From NCBI RefSeq assembly GCF_045679555.1, contig NC_092092.1:23302969-23366968 (forward strand): a DNA stretch of 64,000 nucleotides. Direction: 5' to 3'. Every line of letters begins with the position of its first letter. The first letter of the stretch is position 1. Of this stretch, positions 26,263 to 36,563 are shown piece after piece. Made by a program: the position numbers and the translations under genes. This DNA is from Salvelinus alpinus. Lineage: Eukaryota > Chordata > Actinopteri > Salmoniformes > Salmonidae. The notes under the pieces were generated by a model, which worked only from the letters and a program-made list of their open reading frames with translations, did not search any database and was not told where the DNA came from.

Positions 26263-26432
26263 CTCCCATTATGCCAGTATGCCAGTAACCAAAAGGTTGC
26301 TAGATCTAATCCCTGAGCTGACAAGGTAAACATCTGTTGTTCTGCCCATGAACGAGGCAGTTAACCCGCTGTACCTAGGCTGTCATTGTAAATAAGAATT
26401 TGTTCTAAACTGACTTGCCTAGTTAAATAAAA
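26263..26432 (+). mobile_element. Salmonid tRNA-derived SINE (SmaI/HpaI group), 5'-truncated
   Basis: Contains AACCAAAAGGTTGCTAGATC (B-box region), GAACGAGGCAGTTAACCCGC and the LINE-like tail AAGAATTTGTTCTA (26394-26407) ACTGACTTGCCTAGTTAAAT. The tRNA A-box part is missing or decayed. Confidence 0.85.
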
Positions 26433-26671
26433 TTACAAGAATGTGTGAGGATGGCCCTCTGTTAGGAGGTCTGTTGTTGGCCTTACCTGTTGCATTTATT
26501 GGATAAAATATGTGTCTCATTTGCAGTAGACTCATCAGTCATTGGAACAAGTGTCTCATCATTTGTTGAAATGCTGTCTTTATAAACTGCTGCTTTTTTT
26601 CATGAAGCTCAGTTGTCTTCTGCTTTCCCCCCAGTGTTTCTTGTCTTACCAAGCAAATGGAGCTGGTTTCT

Positions 26672-27422
26672 CAACCTGGTCTCAGAGCATTTCGTATTGT
26701 TCTATATGTAAATCCGAGACTCAATTTAGTAGGATATGTTACGTTTGATATGGTATGTATTAATTTGTGGATGTCCATCACCCATTTCATATCATATGTT
26801 ACGAATTACAAAATCATATATGTTACTACTTTGCAAAACATATGATATGTTACGAATTCTAGCTAGCTAGTTGGCTAACGTTAGGTAGCTGGATAATGTT
26901 TACCAGGCTGGGGTTAGGGCTCCCGAGTGGTGCAGCATTCTAACGCACTGCCTTGTAGTACAAGTGCTGTCACTACAGTCCCTGGTTCAAATCCAGGCTG
27001 TATCACATCTGGCCGTGATTAGGAGTCCCAAAGGGTGGTGCACAATTGGCCTAGTTTGGCCGGGGTAGGCCGTCATCGTAAATAAGAATTTGTTCTTAAC
27101 TGACTTGCCTAGTTAAATCATAAATAAAAAAATAGGGTTAAGGTAAAGGGAAGAGTCAGCTAACATGCAAAGTAGCTAAAAAGTAGTAAGTCATTGAAAT
27201 GTTACTAAGATGCTAGATAATCTGTGATGAGATTTGAACTCACAACCTTTGTGTTGCTAGACTTTCGCGTTATACGCCTACCCATACACCCCTACCAACC
27301 CCCCTATGTTTGTTTTTATCTTAATCTCTTTTATGTAACCATACAAAACGTGACTTATCATACCAATTTGTGTGTCCCGATTTATATTTACTATGTTATG
27401 TCTAGTCTATGAGACCAGGCTG
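26672..27422 (-). mobile_element. Palindromic hAT-type MITE, copy 2, split by a SINE
   Basis: The ends are inverted repeats of about 85 bp (CAACCTGGTCTCAGAGC at 26672; right end GTCTATGAGACCAGGCTG). GGTTTCT flanks both sides (26665-26671 and 27423-27429), a 7-8 bp target duplication typical of hAT elements. The interior matches copy 1 in reverse, including GATTTGAACTC (27231-27241). A SINE is inserted at 26918-27133. Confidence 0.85.
26918..27133 (+). mobile_element. HpaI-type tRNA-derived SINE
   Basis: The head is GCTCCCGAGTGGTGCAGC (A-box region), with the B box GGTTCAAATCC at 26984-26994 and middle part CACATCTGGCCGTGATTAGG. The tail is AAGAATTTGTTCTT (27084-27097) ACTGACTTGCCTAGTTAAAT plus A-rich end. 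GGGTTA flanks both sides (26911-26916, 27135-27140) as target duplication. Essentially full length. Confidence 0.93.
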
Positions 27423-27918
27423 GGTTTCTTGGCGAGCAGAGCCTCAGGCAGAGATGGCGCGTTGACTGAGTGGCTGATATTTTGAAGAGCACCACTGTTG
27501 CTTTTTCAACTTCCAATCCGTTGGGAGAACAAATCCTGAGTCGTGTTGATGGAATGTCCGTCCCACTTATCAGCCTGACTGTATTGGGCTGGGAGGGGAT
27601 GAGGGGTTGGGTGGAAGTACAGGGCATGGCAGGGTGTGTGTGTTGGATACAGGAGATAAGATACAGTATGTGGAAATAAAAACATCTAACAGATCTGTTG
27701 TGGACGTGCTTGGCAGATTATGTAATGTCCCAGGCTTTCCACTCTCTGACTCTCACTCCAAAACACACAAACACAAGAGTAGGCAAGATGTGTAGACTGT
27801 CTTGATGATAATGTAATAAACAATGTCTAAAACATAAACATGTTCAAAAAGGGGTCAGATGGTACATGAAAACACATCTAATATACATTTCTACAGATTA
27901 TTACATAGTCAAACCATA
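27423..27918. other. No gene recognised
   Basis: About 500 bp between the MITE and the L2 fragment; no element ends or coding frame with a known motif. Confidence 0.5.
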
Positions 27919-28000
27919 TTGACACCCCGGCCGTCCTACAATCTAACCTAGATGCCCTCAATCTCACACAAATTATAAAGGAACCTACCAGGTACAACCC

Positions 28001-28557
28001 TGTTATGCTGGTGAATGAGGACCCAAAAGCGACGTAATAGAAACAGAGTCTTTATTCCAGTCTTAAACAAACAATGATTCTCCTGGATATTATCAAAGGT
28101 AAATCCAAAACAGGAAACTGAAATCCTCTCGTCAGTAGAGAGGAACGACTGGAGACGCGACCACAGACTGCAGGTCGCTTCAGGAAGGCACAGGCCGTAG
28201 CTGACATAGACACCTGCTCACACGCAGCATCTGAAGAAGGCAAAAACACGACAGGGCGGAACAAGGACACAGAACAGCAAACATCAAACAAGAATCCGAC
28301 AAGGACAGAAGCGGAAAACAGAGGGAGAAATAGGGACTCTAATCAGAGGGCAAAATAGGGGACAGGTGTGAAAGAGTAAATGAGGTGGTTAGGAGAATGA
28401 GAAACAGCTGGGAGCAGGAACGGAACGATAGAGAGAGAGAGCGAGAGAGGGAGAGAGGGAGGGGGAGAGAGAGGGATAGAAAGAGGGAAAGAACCTAATA
28501 AGACCAGCAGAGGGAAGCACAGGGACAAGACATGATGATCAATGACAAAACATGACA
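28001..28557 (-). repeat. Gypsy 3' LTR
   Basis: 557 bp. On the minus strand the likely RNA start is the GTCGGATTCTT site (28300-28290), about 35 bases downstream of a CCTATTTC box (28335-28328 region). A GA-rich stretch at 28430-28482 differs in length from the other LTR. Many AATAAA-like motifs are possible terminators (e.g. AATAAAGACTCTG near 28056-28044, minus). Confidence 0.92.
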
Positions 28558-28571
28558 GTACCCCCCCACTC
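28558..28571 (-). other. Polypurine tract of the Gypsy element
   Basis: Minus strand GAGTGGGGGGGTAC immediately upstream of the 3' LTR start, in the place where plus-strand DNA synthesis is primed. Confidence 0.8.
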
Positions 28572-28860
28572 ACCGAGCGCCTCCTGGCGCACTCGAGGAG
28601 GAACCCTGGCGGCAACGAAGGAAATCATCAATCAACGAACGGTCCAGCACGTCCCGAGATGGAACCCAACTCCTCTCCTCAGGACCGTAACCCTCCCAAT
28701 CCACTAAGTACTGGTGACCACGTCCCCGAGAACGCATGTCCATGATCTTCCGTACCTTGTAAATAGGTGCGCCCTCGACAAGGACGGGGGGGGGGGGAGG
28801 GAAGACGAACGGGGGCGCGAAGAAAAGGCTTGACACAGGAGACATGGAAGACAGGGTGGA
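28570..28860 (-). pseudogene. Gypsy chromodomain, out of frame with Pol
   Basis: Minus-strand frame with a chromodomain: [20 protein letters not shown], then [14 protein letters not shown] (the aromatic cage positions Tyr, Trp and Trp are recognisable) and [11 protein letters not shown], ending at the stop at 28572-28570. In chromoviruses this domain ends the Pol polyprotein and targets integration by binding modified histones. Here it is separated from Pol by one frame at the homopolymer C12 (28797-28786). A run of 11 or 14 would keep the frame open. Either the copy is mutated there, the domain is made by frameshifting, or the base count is an assembly error. Confidence 0.85.
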
Positions 28861-31800
28861 CGCGACGAAGATGTCGCGGAAGAAGCAGTCGCACAGCGAC
28901 AGGATTGACGACCTGAGAGACACGGAACGGACCAATGAACCGCGGAGTCAACTTGCGAGAAGCTGTCGTAAGGGGAAGGTTACGAGTGGAAAGCCACACT
29001 CTCTGACCGCGACAATACCTAGGACTCTTAATCCTACGTTTATTGGCGGCTCTCACAGTCTGCGCCCTGTAACGGCAAAGTGCAGACCTGACCCTCCTCC
29101 AGGTGCGCTCACAACGTTGGACAAAAGCCTGAGCGGAGGGAACGCTGGACTCGGCGAGCTGGGACGAGAACAGAGGAGGCTGGTACCCAAGACTACTCTG
29201 AAACGGAGATAGCCCGGTAGCAGACGAAGGAAGCGAGTTGTGAGCGTACTCAGCCCAGGGGAGCTGTTCTGCCCAAGACGCAGGGTTTCGAAACGAAAGG
29301 CTGCGTAATATGCGACCAATCGACTGATTGGCCCTTTCTGCTTGACCGTTAGACTGGGGATGAAACCCGGAAGAGAGACTGACGGAAGCACCAATCAAAC
29401 GACAGAACTCCCTCCAAAACTGTGACGTGAATTGCGGGCCTCTGTCTGAAACGGCGTCTAACGGGAGGCCATGAATTCTGAACACATTCTCAATGATGAT
29501 TTGTGCCGTCTCCTTAGCGGAAGGAAGCTTAGCGAGGGGAATGAAATGTGCCGCCTTAGAGAACCTATCGATAACCGTAAGAATCACAGTCTTCCCCGCA
29601 GACGAAGGCAGACCGGTAATAAAGTCTAAGGCGATGTGAGACCATGGTCGAGAAGGAATGGGAAGCGGTCTGAGACGACCGGCAGGAGGAGAGTTACCTG
29701 ACTTAGTCTGCGCGCAGTCCGAACAAGCAGCCACGAAACGGCGCGTGTCACGCTCCTGAGTAGGCCACCAAAACCGCTGGCGAATAGAAGCAAGCGTACC
29801 CCGAACGCCGGGGTGGCCAGCTAACTTGGCAGAGTGAGCCCACTGAAGAACAGCCAGACGAGTAGAGACAGGAACGAACAGAAGGTTACTAGGACAAGCG
29901 CGCGGCGACGCAGTGTGAGTGAGTGCTTGCTTTACCTGTCTCTCAATTCCCCAGACAGTCAACCCGACAACACGCCCTTCAGGGAGAATCCCCTCGGGGT
30001 CGGTAGAAGCCACAGAAGAACTAAAGAGACGGGATAAGGCATCAGGCTTGGTGTTCTTATTTCCCGGGCGATAGGAAATCACGAACTCGAAACGAGCGAA
30101 AAACAACGCCCAACGAGCTTGACGTGCATTAAGTCGTTTGGCAGAACGGATGTACTCAAGGTTCTTATGGTCAGTCCAAACGACAAAAGGGACGGTCGCC
30201 CCCTCCAACCACTGTCGCCATTCGCCTATGGCTAAGCGGATGGCGAGCAGTTCGCGGTTACCCACATCATAGTTGCGTTCCGATGGCGACAGGCGATGAG
30301 AAAAGTAAGCGCAAGGATGGACCTTATCGTCAGAATGGAAGCGCTGGGACAGAATGGCTCCCACGCCCACCTCTGAAGCGTCAACCTCGACAATGAATTG
30401 TTTAGTGACGTCAGGAGTAACAAGGATAGGGGCGGATGTAAAACGCTTCTTGAGGAGATCAAAAGCTCCCTGGGCGGAACCGGACCACTTAAAGCAAGTC
30501 TTGACAGAAGTCAGAGCTGTGAGAGGGGCAGCCACTTGACCGAAATTACGAATGAAACGCCGATAGAAATTAGCGAAACCGAGAAAGCGCTGCAACTCGA
30601 CACGTGACTTAGGAACGGGCCAATCGCTGACAGCCTGGACCTTAGCGGGATCCATCTGAATGCCTTCAGCGGAAATAACAGAACCGAGAAATGTGACAGA
30701 GGAGACATGAAAGGCGCACTTCTCAGCCTTCACGTAGAGACAATTCTCTAAAAGGCGCTGGAGTACACGTCGAACGTGCTGAACATGAATCTCGAGTGAC
30801 GGTGAAAAAATCAGGATATCGTCAAGGTAAACGAAAACAAAGATGTTCAGCATGTCTCTCAGTACATCATTAACTAATGCCTGAAAGACAGCTGGAGCAT
30901 TAGCGAGACCGAACGGCAGAACCCGGTATTCAAAATGCCCTAACGGAGTGTTAAACGCCGTTTTCCACTCGTCCCCCTCTCTGATGCGCACGAGATGGTA
31001 AGCGTTACGAAGGTCCAACTTAGTAAAGAACCTGGCTCCCTGCAGAATCTCGAAGGCTGACGACATAAGGGGAAGCGGATAACGATTCTTAACCGTTATG
31101 TCATTCAGCCCTCGATAATCCACGCAGGGGCGCAGAGTACCGTCCTTCTTCTTAACAAAGAAAAACCCCGCTCCGGCGGGAGAGGAAGAAGGCACCACGG
31201 TACCGGCGTCGAGAGAAACAGACAGATAATCCTCGAGAGCCTTACGTTCGGGAGCCGACAGAGAGTATAGTCTACCCCGAGGGGGAGTGGTCCCCGGAAG
31301 GAGATCAATACAACAATCATACGACCGGTGAGGAGGAAGAGAGTTGGCTCTGGACCGACTGAAGACCGTGCGCAGATCATGATATTCCTCCGGCACTCCT
31401 GTCAAATCACCAGGTTCCTCCTGAGTAGAGGGGACAGAAGAAACAGGAGGGATAGCAGACATTAAACACTTCACATGACAAGAAACGTTCCAGGATAGGA
31501 TAGAATTACTAGACCAATTAATAGAAGGATTATGACATACTAGCCAGGGATGACCCAAAACAACAGGTGTAAAAGGTGAACGAAAAATCAAAAAGGAAAT
31601 GGTCTCACTGTGGTTACCAGATACTGTGAGGGTTAAAGGTAGTGTCTCACATCTGATACTGGGGAGAAGACTACCATCTAAGGCGAACATGGGCGTGGGC
31701 TTCCCTAACTGTCTGAGAGGAATGTCATGTTTCCGAGCCCATGCTTCGTCCATAAAACAACCCTCAGCCCCAGAGTCTATCAAGGCACTGCAGGAAGCAG

Positions 31801-31960
31801 CCGAACCGGTCCAGCGTAGATGGACCGACAAGGTAGTACAGGATCTTGATGGAGAGACCTGAGTAGTAGCGCTCACCAGTAGCCCTCCGCTTACTGATGA
31901 GCTCTGGCTTTTACTGGACATGACATGACAAAATGTCCAGCAGAACCGCAATAGAGGCAA
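28679..31960 (-). CDS. pol: Gypsy Pol polyprotein (protease, RT, RNase H, integrase)
   Basis: Uninterrupted frame of 1,093 codons. Domains in order: aspartic protease (ALIDSGAEG, Asp at 62); reverse transcriptase with LDLRNAY (315-321) and the catalytic YLDD at 378-381; RNase H ([14 protein letters not shown]); integrase zinc finger (HPGVRG ... CSDCAQTK), the DDE core ([33 protein letters not shown]) and a GPF module ([14 protein letters not shown]). Pol lies in the -1 frame relative to Gag and overlaps it by at least 70 nt, so it is probably made by -1 frameshifting rather than from its own ATG. I see no classical slippery heptamer. The last about 30 residues after the C12 tract are out of frame with the chromodomain. 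Confidence 0.93.
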   Translation of the reverse strand: MPLLRFCWTFCHVMSSKSQSSSVSGGLLVSATTQVSPSRSCTTLSVHLRWTGSAASCSALIDSGAEGCFMDEAWARKHDIPLRQLGKPTPMFALDGSLLPSIRCETLPLTLTVSGNHSETISFLIFRSPFTPVVLGHPWLVCHNPSINWSSNSILSWNVSCHVKCLMSAIPPVSSVPSTQEEPGDLTGVPEEYHDLRTVFSRSRANSLPPHRSYDCCIDLLPGTTPPRGRLYSLSAPERKALEDYLSVSLDAGTVVPSSSPAGAGFFFVKKKDGTLRPCVDYRGLNDITVKNRYPLPLMSSAFEILQGARFFTKLDLRNAYHLVRIREGDEWKTAFNTPLGHFEYRVLPFGLANAPAVFQALVNDVLRDMLNIFVFVYLDDILIFSPSLEIHVQHVRRVLQRLLENCLYVKAEKCAFHVSSVTFLGSVISAEGIQMDPAKVQAVSDWPVPKSRVELQRFLGFANFYRRFIRNFGQVAAPLTALTSVKTCFKWSGSAQGAFDLLKKRFTSAPILVTPDVTKQFIVEVDASEVGVGAILSQRFHSDDKVHPCAYFSHRLSPSERNYDVGNRELLAIRLAIGEWRQWLEGATVPFVVWTDHKNLEYIRSAKRLNARQARWALFFARFEFVISYRPGNKNTKPDALSRLFSSSVASTDPEGILPEGRVVGLTVWGIERQVKQALTHTASPRACPSNLLFVPVSTRLAVLQWAHSAKLAGHPGVRGTLASIRQRFWWPTQERDTRRFVAACSDCAQTKSGNSPPAGRLRPLPIPSRPWSHIALDFITGLPSSAGKTVILTVIDRFSKAAHFIPLAKLPSAKETAQIIIENVFRIHGLPLDAVSDRGPQFTSQFWREFCRLIGASVSLSSGFHPQSNGQAERANQSIGRILRSLSFRNPASWAEQLPWAEYAHNSLPSSATGLSPFQSSLGYQPPLFSSQLAESSVPSAQAFVQRCERTWRRVRSALCRYRAQTVRAANKRRIKSPRYCRGQRVWLSTRNLPLTTASRKLTPRFIGPFRVSQVVNPVAVRLLLPRHLRRVHPVFHVSCVKPFLRAPVRLPSPPPRPCRGRTYLQGTEDHGHAFSGTWSPVLSGLGGLRS

Positions 31961-32811
31961 AGGCGGTTGGTGATTCTCCGTTCCCTCTCCTTAGTCGAGA
32001 TGCGAATACCTCCCAGCTGCATGGGCTCAGTCTCTGAGCCGGTGGGAGGAGATGGTTGAGATGCGGAGAGGGGAAACACCGTTAACGCGAGCTCTCTTCC
32101 ACGAGCTCGGTGACGAAGATCTACCCGTCGTTCTATGCGGATGGCGAGTGCAATCAAAGAGTCCACGCTGGAAGGAACCTCCCGGGAGAGAATCTCATCC
32201 TTAACCTCAGCGTGGAGTCCCTCCAGAAAACGAGCGAGCAACGCCGGCTCGTTCCAGTCACTGGATGCAGCAAGAGTGCGAAACTCTATAGAGTAATCCG
32301 TTATGGATCGATCACCTTGACATAGGGAAGCCAGGGCCCTGGAAGCCTCCTTTCCAAAAACTGAACGATCAAAAACCCGTATCATCTCCTCTTTAAAGTT
32401 CTGATAAACGTTAGAACACTCAGCCCTTGCCTCCCAGATAGCTGTGCCCCACTCCCGAGCCCGACCAGTAAGGAGTGATATGACGTAAGCGATCCGAGCT
32501 CTCTCTCTTGAGTATGTGTTGGGCTGGAGAGAGAACACAATATCACACTGGGTGAGAAAGGAGCGACACTCAGTGGGCTGCCCAGAGTAACATGGTGGGT
32601 TATTAACCCTAGGTTCCGGAGACTCGGAAGACCAGGAAGTAGCTGGTGGCACGAGACGAAGACTCTGAAACTGTCCTGAGAGATCGGAGACCTGAGCGGA
32701 CAGGGTCTCAACGGCATGACGAGCAGCAGACAATTCCTGCTCGTGTCTGCCGAGCATTGCTCCCTGGATCTCGACGGCAGTGTTGCGAGAATCCGTAGTC
32801 GCTGGGTCCAT
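31891..32811 (-). CDS. gag: Gypsy Gag protein
   Basis: 306 codons from ATG at 32811 ([15 protein letters not shown]), just 18 nt after the 5' LTR. The same frame is open upstream into the LTR but the ATG after the LTR is the plausible start. A coiled-coil-like stretch follows the start ([20 protein letters not shown]). The central part is a Ty3/Gypsy capsid-like region ([31 protein letters not shown]). A single CCHC zinc knuckle sits at 285-298 ([14 protein letters not shown]). Gag packages the RNA and forms the particle. Confidence 0.92.
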   Translation of the reverse strand: MDPATTDSRNTAVEIQGAMLGRHEQELSAARHAVETLSAQVSDLSGQFQSLRLVPPATSWSSESPEPRVNNPPCYSGQPTECRSFLTQCDIVFSLQPNTYSRERARIAYVISLLTGRAREWGTAIWEARAECSNVYQNFKEEMIRVFDRSVFGKEASRALASLCQGDRSITDYSIEFRTLAASSDWNEPALLARFLEGLHAEVKDEILSREVPSSVDSLIALAIRIERRVDLRHRARGRELALTVFPLSASQPSPPTGSETEPMQLGGIRISTKERERRITNRLCLYCGSAGHFVMSCPVKARAHQ

Positions 32812-32816
32812 TCTTG

Positions 32817-32828
32817 GTCGGATTCTTC
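32817..32828 (-). other. Gypsy primer-binding site, self-priming type
   Basis: Minus strand AAGAATCCGAC begins one base after the LTR end. It is not an obvious tRNA 3'-end complement (no TGG start) but is the exact complement of GTCGGATTCTT within each LTR (28300-28290; 33128-33118). Tf1-type elements prime reverse transcription with the 5' end of their own RNA, using an 11-base match. Confidence 0.75.
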
Positions 32829-33377
32829 TGTTATGCTGGTGAATGAGGACCCAAAAGCGACGTAATAGAAACAGAGTCTTTATTCCAGTCTTAAACAAAC
32901 AATGATTCTCCTGGATATTATCAAAGGTAAATCCAAAACAGGAAACTGAAATCCTCTCGTCAGTAGAGAGGAACGACTGGAGACGCGACCACAGACTGCA
33001 GGTCGCTTCAGGAAGGCACAGGCCGTAGCTGACATAGACACCTGCTCACACGCAGCATCTGAAGAAGGCAAAAACACGACAGGGCGGAACAAGGACACAG
33101 AACAGCAAACATCAAACAAGAATCCGACAAGGACAGAAGCGGAAAACAGAGGGAGAAATAGGGACTCTAATCAGAGGGCAAAATAGGGGACAGGTGTGAA
33201 AGAGTAAATGAGGTGGTTAGGAGAATGAGAAACAGCTGGGAGCAGGAACGGAACGATAGAGAGAGAGAGCGAGAGAGGGAGGGGGAGAGAGAGGGATAGA
33301 AAGAGGGAAAGAACCTAATAAGACCAGCAGAGGGAAGCACAGGGACAAGACATGATGATCAATGACAAAACATGACA
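32829..33377 (-). repeat. Gypsy 5' LTR
   Basis: 549 bp; identical by eye to the 3' LTR except that one GAGAGAGG unit in the purine stretch is missing (near 33275). Carries the presumed Pol II promoter: CCTATTTC box and putative RNA start at 33128. Confidence 0.92.
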
Positions 33378-33666
33378 AACCCTAAATCTGTAAACATGGG
33401 CACCCTCATAGATATCATCCTGACCAACTTGCCCTCTAAATACATCTCTGCTGTCTTCAACCAGGATCTCAGCGATCACTGTCTCATTGCCTGCGTCCGT
33501 ATTGGGTACGCGGTCAAACAACCATCCCTCATCACTGTCAAACGCTCCCCTCCCTAGATTTTTATATTGTGTTATTGACTGTACATTTGTTTATCCCATA
33601 TGTAACTCTGTGTTGTTGTTTTTGTCGCACTGCTTTGCTTTATCTTGGCCAGGTCGCAGTTGTAAA

Positions 33667-33800
33667 TGTAAGGGGTGCGTAACTGGTGGCAGGGAAGTCA
33701 GACGCATGAGAGCAGAACTAGGTAATAGCCGGAGCAGTTTAATTGCAAAACCAACGGCATAAAGAAATAACAAACATGGGTACAAAACCCAACACACAAC
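33667..33800. repeat. Partial LTR of another retrotransposon
   Basis: Starts TGTAAGGGGTGCGTAACTGG directly at the broken L2 tail and continues with GAGCAGTTTAATTGCAAAAC and AAACATGGGTACAAAACC. It resembles a salmonid Gypsy LTR from memory; the other end and TSD are not visible. Confidence 0.5.
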
Positions 33801-36398
33801 AGTAAACATGTTGGAATACATCCGTCTGTGAAGACTGCAGTGCCATGTGCAGCAGCCTCCAGACAATGTCTGTGTCCCCTGAGGGATCTTTTCATCCAAT
33901 GCGCCCAGCAGCTCTCCCCTGCCTCCCAAACGTGGCCCCATCGCAGTTCTCCTGGTTATGTCATTGCAATATCATTGCAAATAACAGCTGCCTGCAGCTC
34001 CCTTCCCCTCACACTGTGCTGGGCAGAGTCACGAAAAGAGAGGAACTGGGTGCAGCCCATGGAAAATAATGATACTTATGACAAATAATGGGATCAAAGG
34101 TACAGAATGGAAAGATTCATGGTTGAGAGGTCCAACTTCCAGTAAATGTGCCAGTGATGTGGACATTTTTAAGCTGGTATTGCTTGTAGTCTGTTTCTGT
34201 ATGCATCCGTATACAACCATACTTATCTGCATGGTAATATTTTAATTGAAAGCATTGACATTTCAATTTAGTTTTACTGACCCAAGGTACTACTTTGCTT
34301 GAGTAATCGAAAATATGGTTTTTCATACTTCATTTTCTATTGGTAAGGCTCACAGTATCAGGTTTGCTCCTTTTGAGCTTGAAGTCTGATCACTGACCCA
34401 TATAGAAACCAAACTGAACATGTTGATGTCAAGGCATCTCCAGGAGGTTGTAATGTACTCCTCCCACACTTGCGGTCAAATTCAGCTCAAACTGTAAATT
34501 CAACTCACATAGTCCCATGATGTATTAAAACCTTTCCAATGCCTGCCTGCCTTTCATCAGCACAAGATCAGTCATTCAATACCAGGGTCATCAGTTCCCC
34601 ACTGACAGTCTAATGGAGGCTCAGTGGCTTAAAGTATTAGCCAGTAAGAACATGGGGGCAACCGATCGTAAACCACTTGCTGGCCATATGGGGTAAAAGG
34701 ATCAGATAGAGTTTTCAAGACAAAACACAGCAGTCTCAGTCAGTATTATAATGTAATTCATCTTATTTAATGCATTTTTTGGTCATTACAACAATAGTTC
34801 CAAGCAGTGTGTGAGCGTTGTCAACTCTCTCCAATAATCTTTCATTGAAAATAATTCCTGCTCAAGTTACGGAGGCATTATATGGTGATCTTAAAATATG
34901 TATGTCATGGGCAAACTATTTTCATGGGATGCAAATAGGATCGCCGATTTTTTCAACTCTTGTTTGTTTTGTTGCAGAGCCTATTTTTTGAGGATGTGAG
35001 AGCCATAAGCTATGAGGTTACAGGAGGAGAAAGTAGGTGATTTGCCTTTCCCTCAACAGCCCTGCCTGTTTTCCAATTTGTGTCGGCTCACAAAGTTGGA
35101 AAACAAGACAAAGGTTCTGGCCCACTGCCTTGACTCTGACTGGGGCAATGGGAATATAAGGGGGGGGGGGGGGGGTCGACAGGCTGGTTACATCTGGTTT
35201 CTAGGCCACAACTTAATAAGAAACCCAGAGGGGGTCTGTTTTCTCTTCTCAATGTCATTTTCTTGTCTTCATTTCCCAGCAGCACTTTGTGTATACACAT
35301 TGAGACACTTTTCTACTTAAAAAGGTGAATATGTTAGAATACTCACCTCGTTTCTCTGGGGAGGATAAACTATAACAAGCTTACAGAAGTTCTATTGGGC
35401 TGACTGCTGAGACAGCATGACAAAGGACAGGTTTAAGATAAAGTAGACATAGTGACATCATAAAGGCTAGGGCAAGCTGTTAAAAAGGGTGTAGGACTCT
35501 ATCCAACTGTTCCCTTTATACAGTAAACATGCACACGTCACACATTAGAAATAAACAACCTATAGTCTATATAATCATCCCATCCAAGACAAACAACATT
35601 TGAGGTTCCCCACAGTTTATTAGGAAAAGGGGAGGGAGCTTGGGGGGCAAAAGGGATAAAGATATATTTTTTTAAAGAGATTTCATGCTTAATAAATTAA
35701 TCATCAAATGTTCTTTGCAAAACAGCTGTGCACCATTATTAGTGGCGTTTGAAGATTTGATAACCGTTTTCTTAGAAACCATGCTCTTGGCAACAAAATA
35801 AATGTATTGGCAAAAGCCCAAATGACTGCAGACCAGCTGATTTGATAAACGCTCTCTCCTTCTCCCTCTCTCTTTTTTTGATGTCTAGATGATTTTACTT
35901 TTAAAACCCACTCTGACCTAAACAGACTGATCCGTCACATCTCAAAAGGGGCAATGGTCCGTTAAACTGAGCCTTAATTATCATACAGTAACCAGGGGTT
36001 TCCCAATGGGCAGAAACTGGTTGAATCAACGTTGTTTCAACGTAATTTACCAACGTATTGTGACATGGAATCTATATGGAAAATAGATTGGATTTGAAAA
36101 AGTATTTTGAGGGTGAAATTTTAACCACAGGATTATGTCATCATGGCAACCAATTTTCAACATAGACAAACCTTGTATAAAATATGTTGAATTTGCACCT
36201 ATTGAAACAACGTCAGATCTTCAACAATATCCACTATCTGAAAAAAAACAAGCTGGGCAGCACCTCCTACTAGAGAGCTGATCTATCGACAGCCATCCAT
36301 TTGGTCTCCCATCCAGAGTTTTAACCATGCCCAGACCTGCTTAGCTTTAATATTTACAACTGACTACAAACAATGCACTATCGCGTGAATGATAAGAT
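33801..36398. other. No gene recognised (2.6 kb)
   Basis: Mostly unique-looking sequence. Contains a G17 run (35160-35176) and, at 36003-36240, a probable dispersed repeat with GTTGAATCAACGTTGTTTCAAC and an inverted relic TTGAAACAACGT (36208-36219). No coding frame has recognisable motifs. Confidence 0.5.
35160..35176. repeat. G17 homopolymer
   Basis: 17 consecutive G on the plus strand; intergenic. Confidence 0.95.
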
Positions 36399-36563
36399 TG
36401 TCACGGATCCCCCCAGTACTGCTGCTCATTCCGTTCACCAGCACCGGAGGTCTACATCACCGGCCTTCTAGGTGTCACTGAAATGGATTCATTACCACCA
36501 AACCCGGACTGTCTTGTCTCATTACGCACACCTGGTTGCCATTCCCCCTGATTAGTAATTGTA

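Larger units (their letters stand above)
28001..33377 (-). mobile_element. Gypsy/Tf1-sushi type chromovirus LTR retrotransposon, near intact
   Basis: Two LTRs (28001-28557 and 32829-33377) with TG...CA ends, flanked by the 5-bp duplication AACCC (27996-28000, 33378-33382). Gag, Pol and a chromodomain lie between them, read right to left. The LTRs differ only by an 8-base length change in a purine tract, so insertion was recent. Features suggesting the Tf1/sushi clade are the C-terminal chromodomain and a primer-binding site complementary to the element's own LTR. Confidence 0.95.
27919..33666 (+). mobile_element. L2-type LINE fragment split by the Gypsy element
   Basis: 27919-28000 encodes the endonuclease part (TPAVLQSNLDALNLTQIIKE). 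After the Gypsy insertion it continues at 33378-33552 (LIDIILTNLPSKYISAVFNQ, SDHCLIACVRIG). At about 33553 it jumps to the 3' UTR (33553-33666), so RT and linker were deleted or lost. Same family as 6479-12475. Confidence 0.88.

Noticed and set aside
26918..26996. Possible tRNA gene on the plus strand
   Set aside because: tRNA-derived head of an HpaI-type SINE with target duplication and LINE-like tail.
28844..29212. 122-codon plus-strand frame opposite the Gypsy Pol
   Set aside because: Antisense shadow of the long Pol frame; no domain or own context.
28001..33377. Endogenous retrovirus with env
   Set aside because: Pol ends in a chromodomain and is followed by the polypurine tract; there is no envelope frame, so it is a Gypsy retrotransposon.
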